64,000 nucleotides of DNA from Neorhizobium sp. SOG26 (GTDB lineage: Bacteria > Pseudomonadota > Alphaproteobacteria > Rhizobiales > Rhizobiaceae): contig NZ_CP025512.1 in the NCBI RefSeq assembly GCF_003491345.1, forward strand, positions 496,001-560,000, given 5' to 3'. Below, in pieces: positions 39,578 through 48,062 of this stretch. Under the pieces are notes generated by a model. It had not been told where the DNA came from, ran no database searches, and was given only the letters and a program-made list of their open reading frames with translations. Made by a program: the position numbers and the translations under genes. The first letter of the stretch is position 1, and each line of letters begins with the position of its first letter.

Positions 39578-39724
39578 ATGAACGTGGCACGCAAGCTCAG
39601 CAATTGGCGCAAGTACCGTCAGACTGTTGCGGAACTCGGTCGTCTGACGCCGCGCGAACTGCAGGATGTCGGCATCGATCCGACGAACATCCGCGGTTTT
39701 GCCCGGACTGTTAACGGCCTCTGA
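39578..39724 (+). CDS. DUF1127 small basic protein
   Basis: This 48-residue protein starts MNVARKLSNWRKYRQTVAEL and continues with GRLTPRELQDVGIDPTNI, the standard DUF1127 pattern (basic amphipathic helix, then LSDRxLxDIGL-like motif). Related alphaproteobacterial proteins such as CcaF1 of Rhodobacter bind RNA and modulate sRNA activity; other members affect growth and phosphate or carbon physiology in Agrobacterium. An AGGAAAGGTGACAA leader precedes the ATG. It has its own terminator immediately downstream. Confidence 0.9.
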   Translation: MNVARKLSNWRKYRQTVAELGRLTPRELQDVGIDPTNIRGFARTVNGL

Positions 39725-39749
39725 TCAATAAACAGGCATACGTCTTGTC

Positions 39750-39776
39750 AAACGCCCGCCTTGACGCGGGCGTTTT
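39750..39776 (+). terminator. Intrinsic terminator after the DUF1127 gene
   Basis: AAACGCCCGC (39750-39759) pairs perfectly with GCGGGCGTTT (39766-39775) around a six-base loop and is followed by T residues. It may also serve the convergent DUF3750 gene, since the stem ends in A-runs on the other strand. Confidence 0.88.
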
Positions 39777-39793
39777 GCATTTCTGCGGTAGGT

Positions 39794-40531
39794 TCAAACG
39801 CCGATCCGTCCCAGTGCCGGGATCTTGATGCCCGGACGCGCCAAGTCCAGCCCGGCCACCAGTCCGAGCAAATGCACCTCAAAGCCGCTGCGCTGGCCAA
39901 GCGATACACCGAGCAGACCGCGGAGCGTGATGTGGAGGTCGCGCCAGTCGTCGTCGACATGGACGAATTGGCCGTTCGGCAGGTAATCGCGCCCCACCGC
40001 ATGCGGCGGCAGCACGGCGCCGATCTCCGGCACGGTTCGCAGCACGAAGGCTACGAAGGTGTTGGAGTTCGGCCCTGGCCAGATCGTGTATCCACCGGGC
40101 TCGGCATAAGGGTAGGCGGCAATCGCTCCCTCGATCTTCGGGATCAGCAGTTCGGCCTTCGAACTCGTGACGGCGGCAACCAGTTGCGGCGGGTTTGAAT
40201 ACCAGTAGGCATCCGGTTCGCGGTGGTTGCGGCGGATCGGCGAGCCCCAGCCCACTTTGTCATAGCGGGTGTAGGTTGCCGCTCCCTTTTCCTTGGTGAC
40301 GATCCAGGCATGGCTTGCCACCGCTCCCTTCAATCCTCCCGTCATCGCCGAAAAGATGTAGACGGCGGCGTCCTCGCTTTCGCTCGCCTTGGGCAGCAGA
40401 CCGGCGGATGTCCAGCGGGCGTCGCTCCAGCGGCTCGGATGGTCCTGCACAGCCCAAAGACCCGCCGAAGCGAAGGTCGGCAGGAGGTAGACGATGAAGA
40501 TGACGATCAGCAGCCGTTTTACGAATTTCAT
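39794..40531 (-). CDS. DUF3750 domain-containing membrane-anchored protein
   Basis: The 245-residue product has a single N-terminal hydrophobic segment (KRLLIVIFIVYLLPTFASA) that may be a signal or an anchor. The rest has the DUF3750 landmarks: DHPSRWSDARWTSAGLLP, SHAWIVTKEKGAATYTRYD, YPYAEPGGYTIWPGPNSNTF and a C-terminal GFEVHLLGLVAGLD. The family is conserved in proteobacteria but without an assigned function. The ATG at 40531 has GGGA about six bases upstream and gives a tidy MKFVKRLL start; in-frame ATG at 40537 is the alternative. Confidence 0.82.
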   Translation of the reverse strand: MKFVKRLLIVIFIVYLLPTFASAGLWAVQDHPSRWSDARWTSAGLLPKASESEDAAVYIFSAMTGGLKGAVASHAWIVTKEKGAATYTRYDKVGWGSPIRRNHREPDAYWYSNPPQLVAAVTSSKAELLIPKIEGAIAAYPYAEPGGYTIWPGPNSNTFVAFVLRTVPEIGAVLPPHAVGRDYLPNGQFVHVDDDWRDLHITLRGLLGVSLGQRSGFEVHLLGLVAGLDLARPGIKIPALGRIGV

Positions 40532-40621
40532 AAGCATTCCCGTGCAAGTCATGGACAAACCGGCTATTACCGGCGCCACCCCTTCATCTCATCATAGAAT
40601 CCAGCGAAATCAGGACTGACC

Positions 40622-41629
40622 ATGCAAAATCCCGTTACCGTGGAAGTGACCAGAGGCAAGCTCGTCGAAAGCCGTCATCGCGGCATGGGCATCGTCGTGG
40701 ATGGTGATGGCAAGGTGGTCTTTTCGTTCGGCGATGCGGAAGCGGGCGTCTTCCCGCGTTCGGCCTGCAAGGCCATGCAGGCGCTGCCGCTCGTTGAAAG
40801 CGGTGCTGCGGACGCCTATGGTTTCGGCAATGCCGAACTCGCCTTCTCCTGCGCCTCCCATTCCGGCGAGGACCGGCATGTGGCGATGGCCGCTTCCATG
40901 CTGGCCAAGGCCGGCAAGGATGTCTCCGCGCTGGAATGCGGCGCGCATTGGTCCAGCGACCAGGCGACCGTGATCCACCAGGCCCGCACGATCGACAAGC
41001 CGAGCGCGCTCCACAACAACTGCTCGGGCAAACATTCCGGTTTTGTCTGCACCTGCGTCCACAGCGGCACCGATGTCGCCGGTTATGTGGGCTACGATCA
41101 CCCGCTGCAGCGCGAGATCCGCGACGTCATGCAGAGCCTGACCGGCGCGATGCTCGGCGAAGACAACTGCGGCATTGATGGCTGCTCCATCCCGACCTAT
41201 GCCGTGCCGCTGAAGGGCCTGGCGCATGGCTTTGCCAAGATGCTGACGGGGCAGGGGCTTTCCCAGACGCGCGCGGCGGCTTCGCGACGCCTGATGGAGG
41301 CCTGCATGGCCGAGCCCTTTTATGTCGCCGGCACCAACCGCGCCTGCACCAAGCTGATGGAACTTGCACCCGGCAAGATCTTCGCCAAGACCGGTGCCGA
41401 AGGCGTCTTCGTGGCCGCCCTGCCGGACCACGGTCTTGCCATGGCCGTCAAATGCGAAGACGGCACCACGCGTGCTGCCGAAGCGATGATCTTTGCGCTG
41501 ATTGCCCGCTACTTCGAAAAGGGCAGTGAAACGCAGGAAAAGCTGATGTCGATGGCGAACCGCCAGATGCATAACTGGAACGGCTACCATGTCGGCGATG
41601 TGCGGGTGACAGACGCGCTCTTCGCATGA
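40622..41629 (+). CDS. ansA: L-asparaginase, Rhizobium etli ReAV type (class 3)
   Basis: The enzyme hydrolyses L-asparagine to aspartate and ammonia. The 335-residue product belongs to the family of the R. etli asparaginases, unrelated in sequence to E. coli AnsA/AnsB. It has the serine-lysine pair of the active site as SACK (S47, K50), a zinc-type site with NNCSGKH (C134, K137) and DNCGIDGC (C188); these correspond one residue earlier to S48, K51, C135, K138 and C189 described for ReAV, from memory of that work. It is preceded by a typical SD and appears single-gene. Confidence 0.9.
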   Translation: MQNPVTVEVTRGKLVESRHRGMGIVVDGDGKVVFSFGDAEAGVFPRSACKAMQALPLVESGAADAYGFGNAELAFSCASHSGEDRHVAMAASMLAKAGKDVSALECGAHWSSDQATVIHQARTIDKPSALHNNCSGKHSGFVCTCVHSGTDVAGYVGYDHPLQREIRDVMQSLTGAMLGEDNCGIDGCSIPTYAVPLKGLAHGFAKMLTGQGLSQTRAAASRRLMEACMAEPFYVAGTNRACTKLMELAPGKIFAKTGAEGVFVAALPDHGLAMAVKCEDGTTRAAEAMIFALIARYFEKGSETQEKLMSMANRQMHNWNGYHVGDVRVTDALFA

Positions 41630-41698
41630 TCCTCTGAACGAGGCTGCCTAGAGCCCAGGCGCGTGGTATGACAGGGGGGCAAGAGAAGGAGGATCTCG

Positions 41699-42322
41699 AT
41701 GAACACCTTGTACTTTTCCCCTGGAAGCTGCGCGCTCGCGAGCCACATCGCACTTGCAGAGTCCGGTTTGCCCTATGAGATCCGCAAGGTGGATTTCGGC
41801 GCGAACGAACAGCGTTCGGAAGCCTACCTGAAGATCAATCCGAAGGGCCGCGTCCCGGCGCTTGTCACCGAACATGGCGTCGTCACCGAGACGGTCGCCA
41901 TTCTCGCCTACATCGCCCAGCTGGCACCCGCTGCGAAGCTTGCACCGCTCGATGATCCCTTCCAATTCGCCAGGATGCAGGCCTTCAACGCCTATATGTC
42001 GTCGACCGTTCACGTCGCGCATGCGCACGGGCGCCGCGGTTACCGCTGGGCGGACCAGGATTCTTCCATCCAGGACATGAAGAACAAGCTGCCGCAGTCC
42101 ATGCGCGACTGCTTCCGGTTGATCGAGGACGGCATGCTGGAAGCCCCCTATGTGCTTGGCGAACAATATTCCGTCGCCGATGCCTACCTCTTCGTCGTTT
42201 CAGGCTGGCTGAAGAGCGATGGCGTGGATATCGCTGAATTCCCGCGCGTCCAGGCCCACTATCAAAAGATGCGCGAACGGCCTGCGGTGCAGAAAGCGAT
42301 CGCCGACGAAAAGGCGGCCTGA
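41699..42322 (+). CDS. Glutathione S-transferase family protein
   Basis: The 207-residue protein has the thioredoxin-like N-terminal domain of the beta-class type (LYFSPGSCALASHIALAESG, with Ser-Cys near residue 9-11, and VPALVTEHGVVTETVAILAYI with the glutathione-contacting Glu-Thr) and the helical C-terminal domain (YVLGEQYSVADAYLFVVSGW). It should conjugate or reduce electrophiles with glutathione in the cytosol. AGAAGGAGG stands upstream of the ATG. It is convergent to the small gene at 42332. Confidence 0.87.
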   Translation: MNTLYFSPGSCALASHIALAESGLPYEIRKVDFGANEQRSEAYLKINPKGRVPALVTEHGVVTETVAILAYIAQLAPAAKLAPLDDPFQFARMQAFNAYMSSTVHVAHAHGRRGYRWADQDSSIQDMKNKLPQSMRDCFRLIEDGMLEAPYVLGEQYSVADAYLFVVSGWLKSDGVDIAEFPRVQAHYQKMRERPAVQKAIADEKAA

Positions 42323-42331
42323 GGAGAGCCT

Positions 42332-42541
42332 TCAGGCGCAGCGCGACAGGTGCTGCATCGGGTGCGGAGCCTCTTGCTCCGCTTCCAGTTCCGGCCGGCG
42401 CGGCCATGGAAGGTCGGCCAGCTGCCGCATGTCCATGGAGCGGACCTCCGGGTGGTCGCCGGGATCGGGCATGACTGCGCTCACCGCGTGCGGTGCATTG
42501 AACAAACTGCTGATGTTGAAGAAAAACTTGAAGACGTTCAT
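42332..42541 (-). CDS. Small protein of unknown function
   Basis: The 69-residue product starts MNVFKFFFNISSLFNAP, a short amphipathic aromatic segment, followed by a central VMPDPGDHPEVRSMDMRQLADLP and a hydrophilic C-terminus. The central HPxVRxMxxRxLADLP pattern appears in other rhizobial small proteins I remember as hypothetical, and I can assign no function. AGGTGA precedes the ATG at 42541 by four bases, which supports real translation. It is divergent from the LysR gene. Confidence 0.6.
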   Translation of the reverse strand: MNVFKFFFNISSLFNAPHAVSAVMPDPGDHPEVRSMDMRQLADLPWPRRPELEAEQEAPHPMQHLSRCA

Positions 42542-42641
42542 GACGTCACCTCGCAAATACCGTTTATTTGCAGGCTGATGATGCGCGCCGGCACGCGCTG
42601 AAGCAATCGACTTTCTCAGTCGCCTGTTATAGATTTTCTAT

Positions 42642-43538
42642 ATGAACAACCTGAACACGATCCACCTGAACGGCCTTCGGGCGATCGAGGCCGTGGCCCG
42701 TCTCGGTTCTCTCCAGGCCGCTGCCGCCGAGCTTGGCGTGTCGGTTGGCGCGGTCAGCCAGCAGGTGATCAAGGCGGAGATGCAGCTTGGTCATCCGGTC
42801 TTCCAGCGCCTTCCGAAGGGCATGGTCCCGGCGGATGCGGCGCGGCCGATGCTGGCGCGGCTGGCTGATGGTTTCCGGCAGTTGTCGGAAGCAGTGGCGC
42901 TGGGCAAGCAGCGCGATGAAAAGCTGCTGACGATCTCGGTCGCCCCGGTGTTCGCGGCGCGTTTCCTCGTCCATAGGCTCGACCGTTTTTCGGCGCGTCA
43001 CCCGGAAATCCGCCTGCGGATCGAGGCCACGACAGCGATGGCGGACTTTGTGGCGGATGGCGTTGATCTCGGCATCCGCGTCGGGTCCGGCAAGTGGCCG
43101 GGCGTCGAGGCGGAGCTTCTCCTGCAGCAGTTCATCTTCCCGGTTTGCAGCCCAGCACTCGCGAACCGCCTGCAGCGCCCTGAAGACATCCTGGATCTGC
43201 CCGTCATCATTGATGGCAGCGGGATGTTCAGCTGGGATGTCTGGCTGCGGGCCGCCGGTGTCGAGCCGCGGCCGCTCGATGTACGGCACGTCTTCAACGA
43301 GGCGTCGCTCTGCCTGGACGCCACGATCGCAGGCGAGGGGGTGATGCTCGCCTGGCAAACGCTTGCCGCCTATCCGCTGAAGGAATGCAAGCTGGTGGAG
43401 CCCTTCGATATACGCGCCGCAACCGGTTTCGGTCACTATGTCGTAACGCCGTTGGGCATGCGCCAGCCGCCGAAGGTCAAGGCGTTCCACCAGTGGCTCA
43501 GGCAAGAGCTGGCGGAGCTTCAACCATCCGGCGGCTGA
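42642..43538 (+). CDS. LysR-family transcriptional regulator (GcvA-like)
   Basis: The 298-residue protein has the N-terminal winged helix (LRAIEAVARLGSLQAAAAELGVSVGAVSQQVIKAEM) and the type 2 periplasmic-binding-like effector domain (LDRFSARHPEIRLRIEAT, GVDLGIRVG, and the C-terminal FHQWLRQEL). The arrangement is close to GcvA/AmpR-like LysR proteins. Its target may be the divergent small gene at 42332-42541, its neighbour GST gene, or itself. The effector is unknown. Confidence 0.9.
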   Translation: MNNLNTIHLNGLRAIEAVARLGSLQAAAAELGVSVGAVSQQVIKAEMQLGHPVFQRLPKGMVPADAARPMLARLADGFRQLSEAVALGKQRDEKLLTISVAPVFAARFLVHRLDRFSARHPEIRLRIEATTAMADFVADGVDLGIRVGSGKWPGVEAELLLQQFIFPVCSPALANRLQRPEDILDLPVIIDGSGMFSWDVWLRAAGVEPRPLDVRHVFNEASLCLDATIAGEGVMLAWQTLAAYPLKECKLVEPFDIRAATGFGHYVVTPLGMRQPPKVKAFHQWLRQELAELQPSGG

Positions 43539-43548
43539 CGAACTCGGA

Positions 43549-44196
43549 TCAGGCCGGTTCTGCGTTCCGCTTCGCCCACATGTCCTGGTAGGCGGGGCGG
43601 CTCGTGCACCGCTCGTACCAGGCGTTGAGCGCCGGGCGGTTGGCGAACAGCGCTGCATGCCCGCGGGCATAACGCACGATTTCCGCGACATTGATGTCGG
43701 CTGCCGTAAACCGGTCGCCGACGAGGTAATCCGTCTTGGCGAAGTGTTCTTCCAGCCGGTCGAAAGGCCGTTCCAGGTTGCGCGCTGCATCCGCGACCTG
43801 CGCCTTGCCTTCCGCCGTGTCGGCCTTGGCGGACTGGATGTCGAGCGCCGAGGACTCGATGCTGGTGGCGGCAAATAAGGACCACTGGATCATCAGCGCC
43901 TCCTCGTTGACGTCCTTCGGTCCCAGACCGCCACCATACTTGCGGGCGAGGTAGAGCGAGATCGCCAGCGATTCATGCAGCACGAAGCCATCGTCATCGA
44001 TCGACGGGATCGAGCCCATCGGGTTGACCTTGAGGAACTCCGGCGAGCGTGTGTTGACCGGCGCACCGGGCGCGTTGGGGTCGGGCAGGCGATAGGCCTG
44101 GATCACCGGCACATGCTCGAACGGCAGACCGATTTCTCCGGCAAGCCAAAGCGGTCTCGTCGCGCGCGACCGGTAAACGCCATAGATTCTCAGCAT
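43549..44196 (-). CDS. Glutathione S-transferase family protein
   Basis: The 215-residue product has an N-terminal thioredoxin-like half (YRSRATRPLWLAGEIGLPFE, NPMGSIPSIDDDGFVLHESLAISLYLARKYG) with SxxTRPLW-like glutathione site, and a helical C-terminal half (YLVGDRFTAADINVAEIVRYA, then RPAYQDMWAKR). It is only distantly similar to the GST at 41.7 kb. Its 3' end is 10 bases from the LysR stop (convergent), so the two GST genes and the LysR gene may be a functional group; this is a suggestion from position only. Confidence 0.87.
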   Translation of the reverse strand: MLRIYGVYRSRATRPLWLAGEIGLPFEHVPVIQAYRLPDPNAPGAPVNTRSPEFLKVNPMGSIPSIDDDGFVLHESLAISLYLARKYGGGLGPKDVNEEALMIQWSLFAATSIESSALDIQSAKADTAEGKAQVADAARNLERPFDRLEEHFAKTDYLVGDRFTAADINVAEIVRYARGHAALFANRPALNAWYERCTSRPAYQDMWAKRNAEPA

Positions 44197-44318
44197 CAGT
44201 GTCTCCTCAGGTTCGCACGCAAGCTAATGGGGAAGAAGGCAGGACGGAAGATCAATGGCCGTTGGACGATCATGAAAGTTTTCGATAGGATAAACAGGCC
44301 TCGCAATGTTTGGAGACT

Positions 44319-44603
44319 ATGGTGGCAGCCACGACATCGCTGAAGATAACCTTGCCGCTCGAGATGGCCGAACTGGTCAGGGCCAAGGTAGCGTCTGGCC
44401 GCTACGCCTCCGAGAGCGACGTCATTGCCGACAGCCTCCGCGCCCTTGCTGAAGACGATGCAGCCTTTGATCGTTGGCTGGTGGAAGACGTGGGGCCGAC
44501 GGTTGACGCAATAGACGCCGGACGGGAGAAAACATACTCTCTTGAAGAAACGCGCGAACGCCTGCAATCCCGCATTTCCGGCATGGTCGCAGGCAAGGGA
44601 TGA
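44319..44603 (+). CDS. parD: ParD-like antitoxin
   Basis: The 94-residue product has the CC2985/ParD-type ribbon-helix-helix N-terminus (TSLKITLPLEMAELVRAKVASGRYASESDVIADSLRALAEDD) and a C-terminal toxin-binding tail. It overlaps the following ParE gene by four bases (ATGA). The ATG at 44319 is the likely start; the GGAG three bases before it is closer than ideal, and an in-frame TTG at 44310 is possible. Confidence 0.88.
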   Translation: MVAATTSLKITLPLEMAELVRAKVASGRYASESDVIADSLRALAEDDAAFDRWLVEDVGPTVDAIDAGREKTYSLEETRERLQSRISGMVAGKG

Positions 44604-44911
44604 AATACGAGGTTCGTTTCTCGCAAAGGGCGGAAGACGACGTCGCAGAAATTCTCAGCTATATCGTTGAACGCGCAGGAGAGCAGGTGGCCCGGCGGTA
44701 CGTCGACACGCTCGTCGACTACTGCATGTCCTTTGAAAACTTTCCTCACCGAGGCAGCCGCTCCGATGTCAGGCCGGGCTTGAGGCTCGTCGGGTTCCGG
44801 CGACGCGCGACGATCGCCTTCATCGTCCGAAACAACCGCGTTGTGATCGTCCGGATCTTCCATCGCGGGCGAAAGGTTGACCTAAAGGATCTGCCGTCAC
44901 AGGCGGACTAA
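44600..44911 (+). CDS. parE: ParE-family toxin
   Basis: The 103-residue protein has the ParE/RelE-superfamily features RFSQRAEDDVAEILSYIVERAGEQVARRYVDTL, NFPHRGSRSDVRPGLRLVGFRR and the C-terminal RNNRVVIVRIFHRGRK. ParE toxins act on DNA gyrase. It is translated by coupling to parD and its end overlaps the convergent beta-helix gene by four bases. Confidence 0.88.
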   Translation: MKYEVRFSQRAEDDVAEILSYIVERAGEQVARRYVDTLVDYCMSFENFPHRGSRSDVRPGLRLVGFRRRATIAFIVRNNRVVIVRIFHRGRKVDLKDLPSQAD

Positions 44912-46290
44912 CCCGCCCGGTTGTTCTCGATCGCCAGATGCGCAAAGCTCTCGACCGGGCTCGCGATGAGGTCGCGCGTTGCCGGCGCCTTCCAGCGATA
45001 ACCGATGATGGCGCCGCGTTCGACCGACTGGAACAGGTTGTTGGCGATCAGCGCGTTGCCGGCACCCTCGACGACGGTGACCGCACAGCCGGTGCCGGCT
45101 TGGCGCACGACATTGCCGGTGACCGACACGTTCCTGAGGTATGGCCCGGAACCCACTGCCAAACCCCAGAGCGGCGCGTCTTCCACCGCATTGCCGCTGA
45201 CCACAGTATCGGCCTCGACGCTGATGCCGACGCCGAAGATCGCTTCGTCCAGCACATATGGCCCGACGAGCCTCAGGTTGCGGACGATGTTGTTCACCAC
45301 GGTGGCGAGCCGCCCGCCTTCGTTGAAGTTGACGACCGAGATGCCGTTCGCCGCGCCGTCGATGATGTTTCCGGAGATGATCGCGCCTTCGAAGGCGAAC
45401 TCTGCATAGATCGCCGTCTCGCCTGAACGGAGGCACTGGTTGTTGACGATCTGCGCGTTGGAGGCGCTGTTTGCCCGGACCGCCGAAAAGGCGGAGTCGC
45501 TGATGTGGTTTCCCGACACGATCACGTTGTCGGCGCGAAAGAGGTTGATCGCATTGCCATATTGCCCGGTTCCGCCAAGGCTGGCGCCGGTGCGGGTGAT
45601 CCGGTTGCCGGAAACGATCGTGCCGTCGCTGCCCTTGGCCGAGCGGTGGATCAGGATGCCGCCATTGCCGCAATCCTCCAGCACATTGCCGGTAACGGAA
45701 AGTCCGGAACTGTCGACGGCGAGGATGCCATAGTCGCCGGCACCCGAGATGCGGCTGCGTTCGATGCGCCCGCCGCAGCGCTCCAGGTTGAGCGCGTTTC
45801 TGCGCCCGCCATGGATCTCGCAGTTGTCGAGGGTGAGGCTGCCGACGCCGCGAAGGTGCAGAAGCGCTGGGCTCTCTTCGCCGGCTGTTCCGTCAATGAC
45901 GAGGTTGGAAAGCTCGACCCGGCCTGCGCCATCGGCCCGCAACACGGGGCCGCCGCCTGCCTGTACCAGCCGCGAGGCACCCGCAACGCCGGTGATCCGC
46001 GCGCCATCCGGCAGTTGTAGGTCTGAAACAGGGTAATTTCCCGGCGGCAGCAAGACCGGCAGGTCCTGCCGCGCCGCCTGCGAAATGAGTTCTGCAAGCT
46101 TGCGCCCTTGGCGCGCGCCGCCGCCGGGTGTCACGCCGTGCTGGCTCGCATCGATCGCCCCGCGCAACTCGCCGCCAATCACTGGAGTGGCTTTTGCCGC
46201 GGAGGCGCGCCGGACGAACGGCGGAGCGCCCGCGGCCACGGTGGCTCCGGCCAACACCTGCAAAACCGAGCGTCTCGAGATCGTCCTCAT
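44908..46290 (-). CDS. Tat-exported parallel beta-helix repeat protein (TIGR03808-like)
   Basis: The 460-residue product starts with a twin-arginine signal SRRSVLQVLAGATVAAGAPP and then consists mainly of repeated beta-helix coils in which NxI/V-SGN-x-I-x units recur (for example TIVSGNRI, VIVSGNHISD, AIISGNIID). This resembles the family of twin-arginine translocated repeat proteins conserved in Rhizobiales; the fold is that of right-handed beta-helix enzymes such as polysaccharide lyases or epimerases, but I see no catalytic signature. Export in folded form suggests a periplasmic role, perhaps with polysaccharides. The ATG at 46290 puts the RR motif at residues 6-7; a longer start at 46335 is unlikely. 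Confidence 0.82.
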   Translation of the reverse strand: MRTISRRSVLQVLAGATVAAGAPPFVRRASAAKATPVIGGELRGAIDASQHGVTPGGGARQGRKLAELISQAARQDLPVLLPPGNYPVSDLQLPDGARITGVAGASRLVQAGGGPVLRADGAGRVELSNLVIDGTAGEESPALLHLRGVGSLTLDNCEIHGGRRNALNLERCGGRIERSRISGAGDYGILAVDSSGLSVTGNVLEDCGNGGILIHRSAKGSDGTIVSGNRITRTGASLGGTGQYGNAINLFRADNVIVSGNHISDSAFSAVRANSASNAQIVNNQCLRSGETAIYAEFAFEGAIISGNIIDGAANGISVVNFNEGGRLATVVNNIVRNLRLVGPYVLDEAIFGVGISVEADTVVSGNAVEDAPLWGLAVGSGPYLRNVSVTGNVVRQAGTGCAVTVVEGAGNALIANNLFQSVERGAIIGYRWKAPATRDLIASPVESFAHLAIENNRAG

Positions 46291-46526
46291 CTTGCGCGTG
46301 CGTCCTCCATGGGTTCCCTGGGCGTCCACGGGCATTCTCGGCGCGAAAGCTTTTTAATCTCCAAATGCCACCCCGGAAGCGTTCAGAAAGGGCCCGAACG
46401 CCCGGATCTCCGGGACCAAGTGCGGCAATTTCTCGAACTTCTTAAAAAAGGAGAAGGAATTTTACTCCATCATGCGGACCTGAAAGCGGAAACACCGTGG
46501 CTTCCGGGACGAGAAGAGTGGATGGG

Positions 46527-48056
46527 ATGGTCAAGCCCGTATCGCATGACAAGTCACTGACATTCGCAGTAGATCCTCTGGATAGCTCCTGGGCGCGCCT
46601 CGTCGATACCGCCACGGACAACAGCATGGATCCGCAGGCTGCCGCGGATGCTCTTCATATCCGCACACGTGTTCTTCTCGATCAGCTTCCGGATTTCATC
46701 TACGTCAAGGACAGGCGCAGCCGCTTCGTCTTCGCCAACAAGGCAGCCAGCCGGCTGGTGAGCTTCGCCAGCGGCAACGTGATTGGCCTGACGGATTTCG
46801 ACCTGCTCGAGCTTGGCTGCGCCAAGGAAACCTTCCTTGCCGAACAGGACCTGATGTCGAGTGGGACGGCCTACGAGAACCGTGAAGAGCGTATCACGCT
46901 CGCGGACGAGCGCACGCTGTGGCTGACCACCTCCAAGACGCCGCTGCGCAATGATGCGGGCGAGATTATTGGTCTTGTCGGTATTTCGCGGGATATCACC
47001 GAACGCAAGCGCCAGGACGCCCGCCGCCATGGCCATGCGAGACTGCTCGAGATGATCGCGCGCGGCCAGCCGCTGCAGACGGTGCTTGATGCGCTCGTCT
47101 CGACCGTCGAGGACGAACTCGATGAGATCACCGCCTCCTTCCTGCTGCTCGACGAGCAGAACCAGAGGCTGCGCCATGGCGCAACGACCCGCCTGCCACC
47201 GGCCTACGTCAAGGCGATCGACGGGCTTGAGGTCGGACCGAAGGTCGGTTCCTGCGGCACCGCTGCCTGGCGGCGCGCGCCTGTTTTCGTCCGTGATGTG
47301 CTGGAAGATCCGCTCTGGTCGGATTTTCGCGAACTCGCGGTGTTGTTCGGTTTCCGCTCCTGCTGGTCCACTCCGATCATGAGCCCGGATGGGCGCGTCC
47401 TCGGCACCTTCGGCCTTTATTCGAATACGCCGCGCGAGCCGACCGCGCTTGAGCTGGAACTGACCGCCATGGCGACCGACCTTGCCGGCATCGCCATCGA
47501 GCGGGCGCGTGCCGAAGAGCGCATCCAGCATATGGCTCATCACGACCCGCTGACGGGCCTTCCCAACCGCGCCCTGTTCTGGACCCAGTTCGCCCGCGCC
47601 CTGCATGAAGGCCGCCGCGAAGGCCGCAAGATCACGGTTGCCTATATCGACGTCGACAATTTCAAGCAGATCAACGATGGGCTCGGCCATGCCGCCGGCG
47701 ACGAGGTGCTGAAGGCGCTTGCCCACCGCATGTCGAGTTGCATCCGCGCCAGTGATCTGCTCGCGCGCCTGGGCGGCGATGAATTCGCCATCGTCTTCAG
47801 CAACATCACCCATGACGAGGCCGGCGTCATCCGTCGCCTGCAGGAACTGCGGCTTGCGGTGGCTCGGCCGATCGAGGTCGAGGGCGACAGCATCCAGGCA
47901 ACCTGCAGCATGGGCGTTGCCTTCTTCCCACAGGATGGTGATACGCCGGAAACGCTTCTCGCCCGCGCAGACCGCGCGATGTACGAGGCAAAACATGAAG
48001 GCAAGGACAGGCTTCGCGTGTCCGAGCCCGGCGCGCCGCCCATCGTTCCGGCCTGA
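46527..48056 (+). CDS. Diguanylate cyclase with PAS and GAF domains
   Basis: The 509-residue protein has an N-terminal PAS domain (about 45-165: LLDQLPDFIYVKDRRSRFVFANK through GISRDITERKR), a GAF domain (about 180-330: LLDEQNQRLRHGATTRLP, VGSCGTAAWRRAPVFVRD) and a GGDEF domain (about 340-500: DPLTGLPNRALFW, AYIDVDNFKQIND, RLGGDEFAIVF). The active GGDEF loop and the inhibitory RxxD site (RASD five residues earlier) are both intact, so it should make cyclic-di-GMP and be feedback-inhibited. No membrane segment is visible, so it senses cytosolic signals. The ATG at 46527 is the likely start; a GTG at 46497 is also open. Confidence 0.93.
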   Translation: MVKPVSHDKSLTFAVDPLDSSWARLVDTATDNSMDPQAAADALHIRTRVLLDQLPDFIYVKDRRSRFVFANKAASRLVSFASGNVIGLTDFDLLELGCAKETFLAEQDLMSSGTAYENREERITLADERTLWLTTSKTPLRNDAGEIIGLVGISRDITERKRQDARRHGHARLLEMIARGQPLQTVLDALVSTVEDELDEITASFLLLDEQNQRLRHGATTRLPPAYVKAIDGLEVGPKVGSCGTAAWRRAPVFVRDVLEDPLWSDFRELAVLFGFRSCWSTPIMSPDGRVLGTFGLYSNTPREPTALELELTAMATDLAGIAIERARAEERIQHMAHHDPLTGLPNRALFWTQFARALHEGRREGRKITVAYIDVDNFKQINDGLGHAAGDEVLKALAHRMSSCIRASDLLARLGGDEFAIVFSNITHDEAGVIRRLQELRLAVARPIEVEGDSIQATCSMGVAFFPQDGDTPETLLARADRAMYEAKHEGKDRLRVSEPGAPPIVPA

Positions 48057-48062
48057 TCCTGG

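Noticed and set aside
46554..47996. 480-codon frame antisense to the diguanylate cyclase gene
   Set aside because: Fully overlaps a motif-rich real gene and shows no domain pattern of its own.
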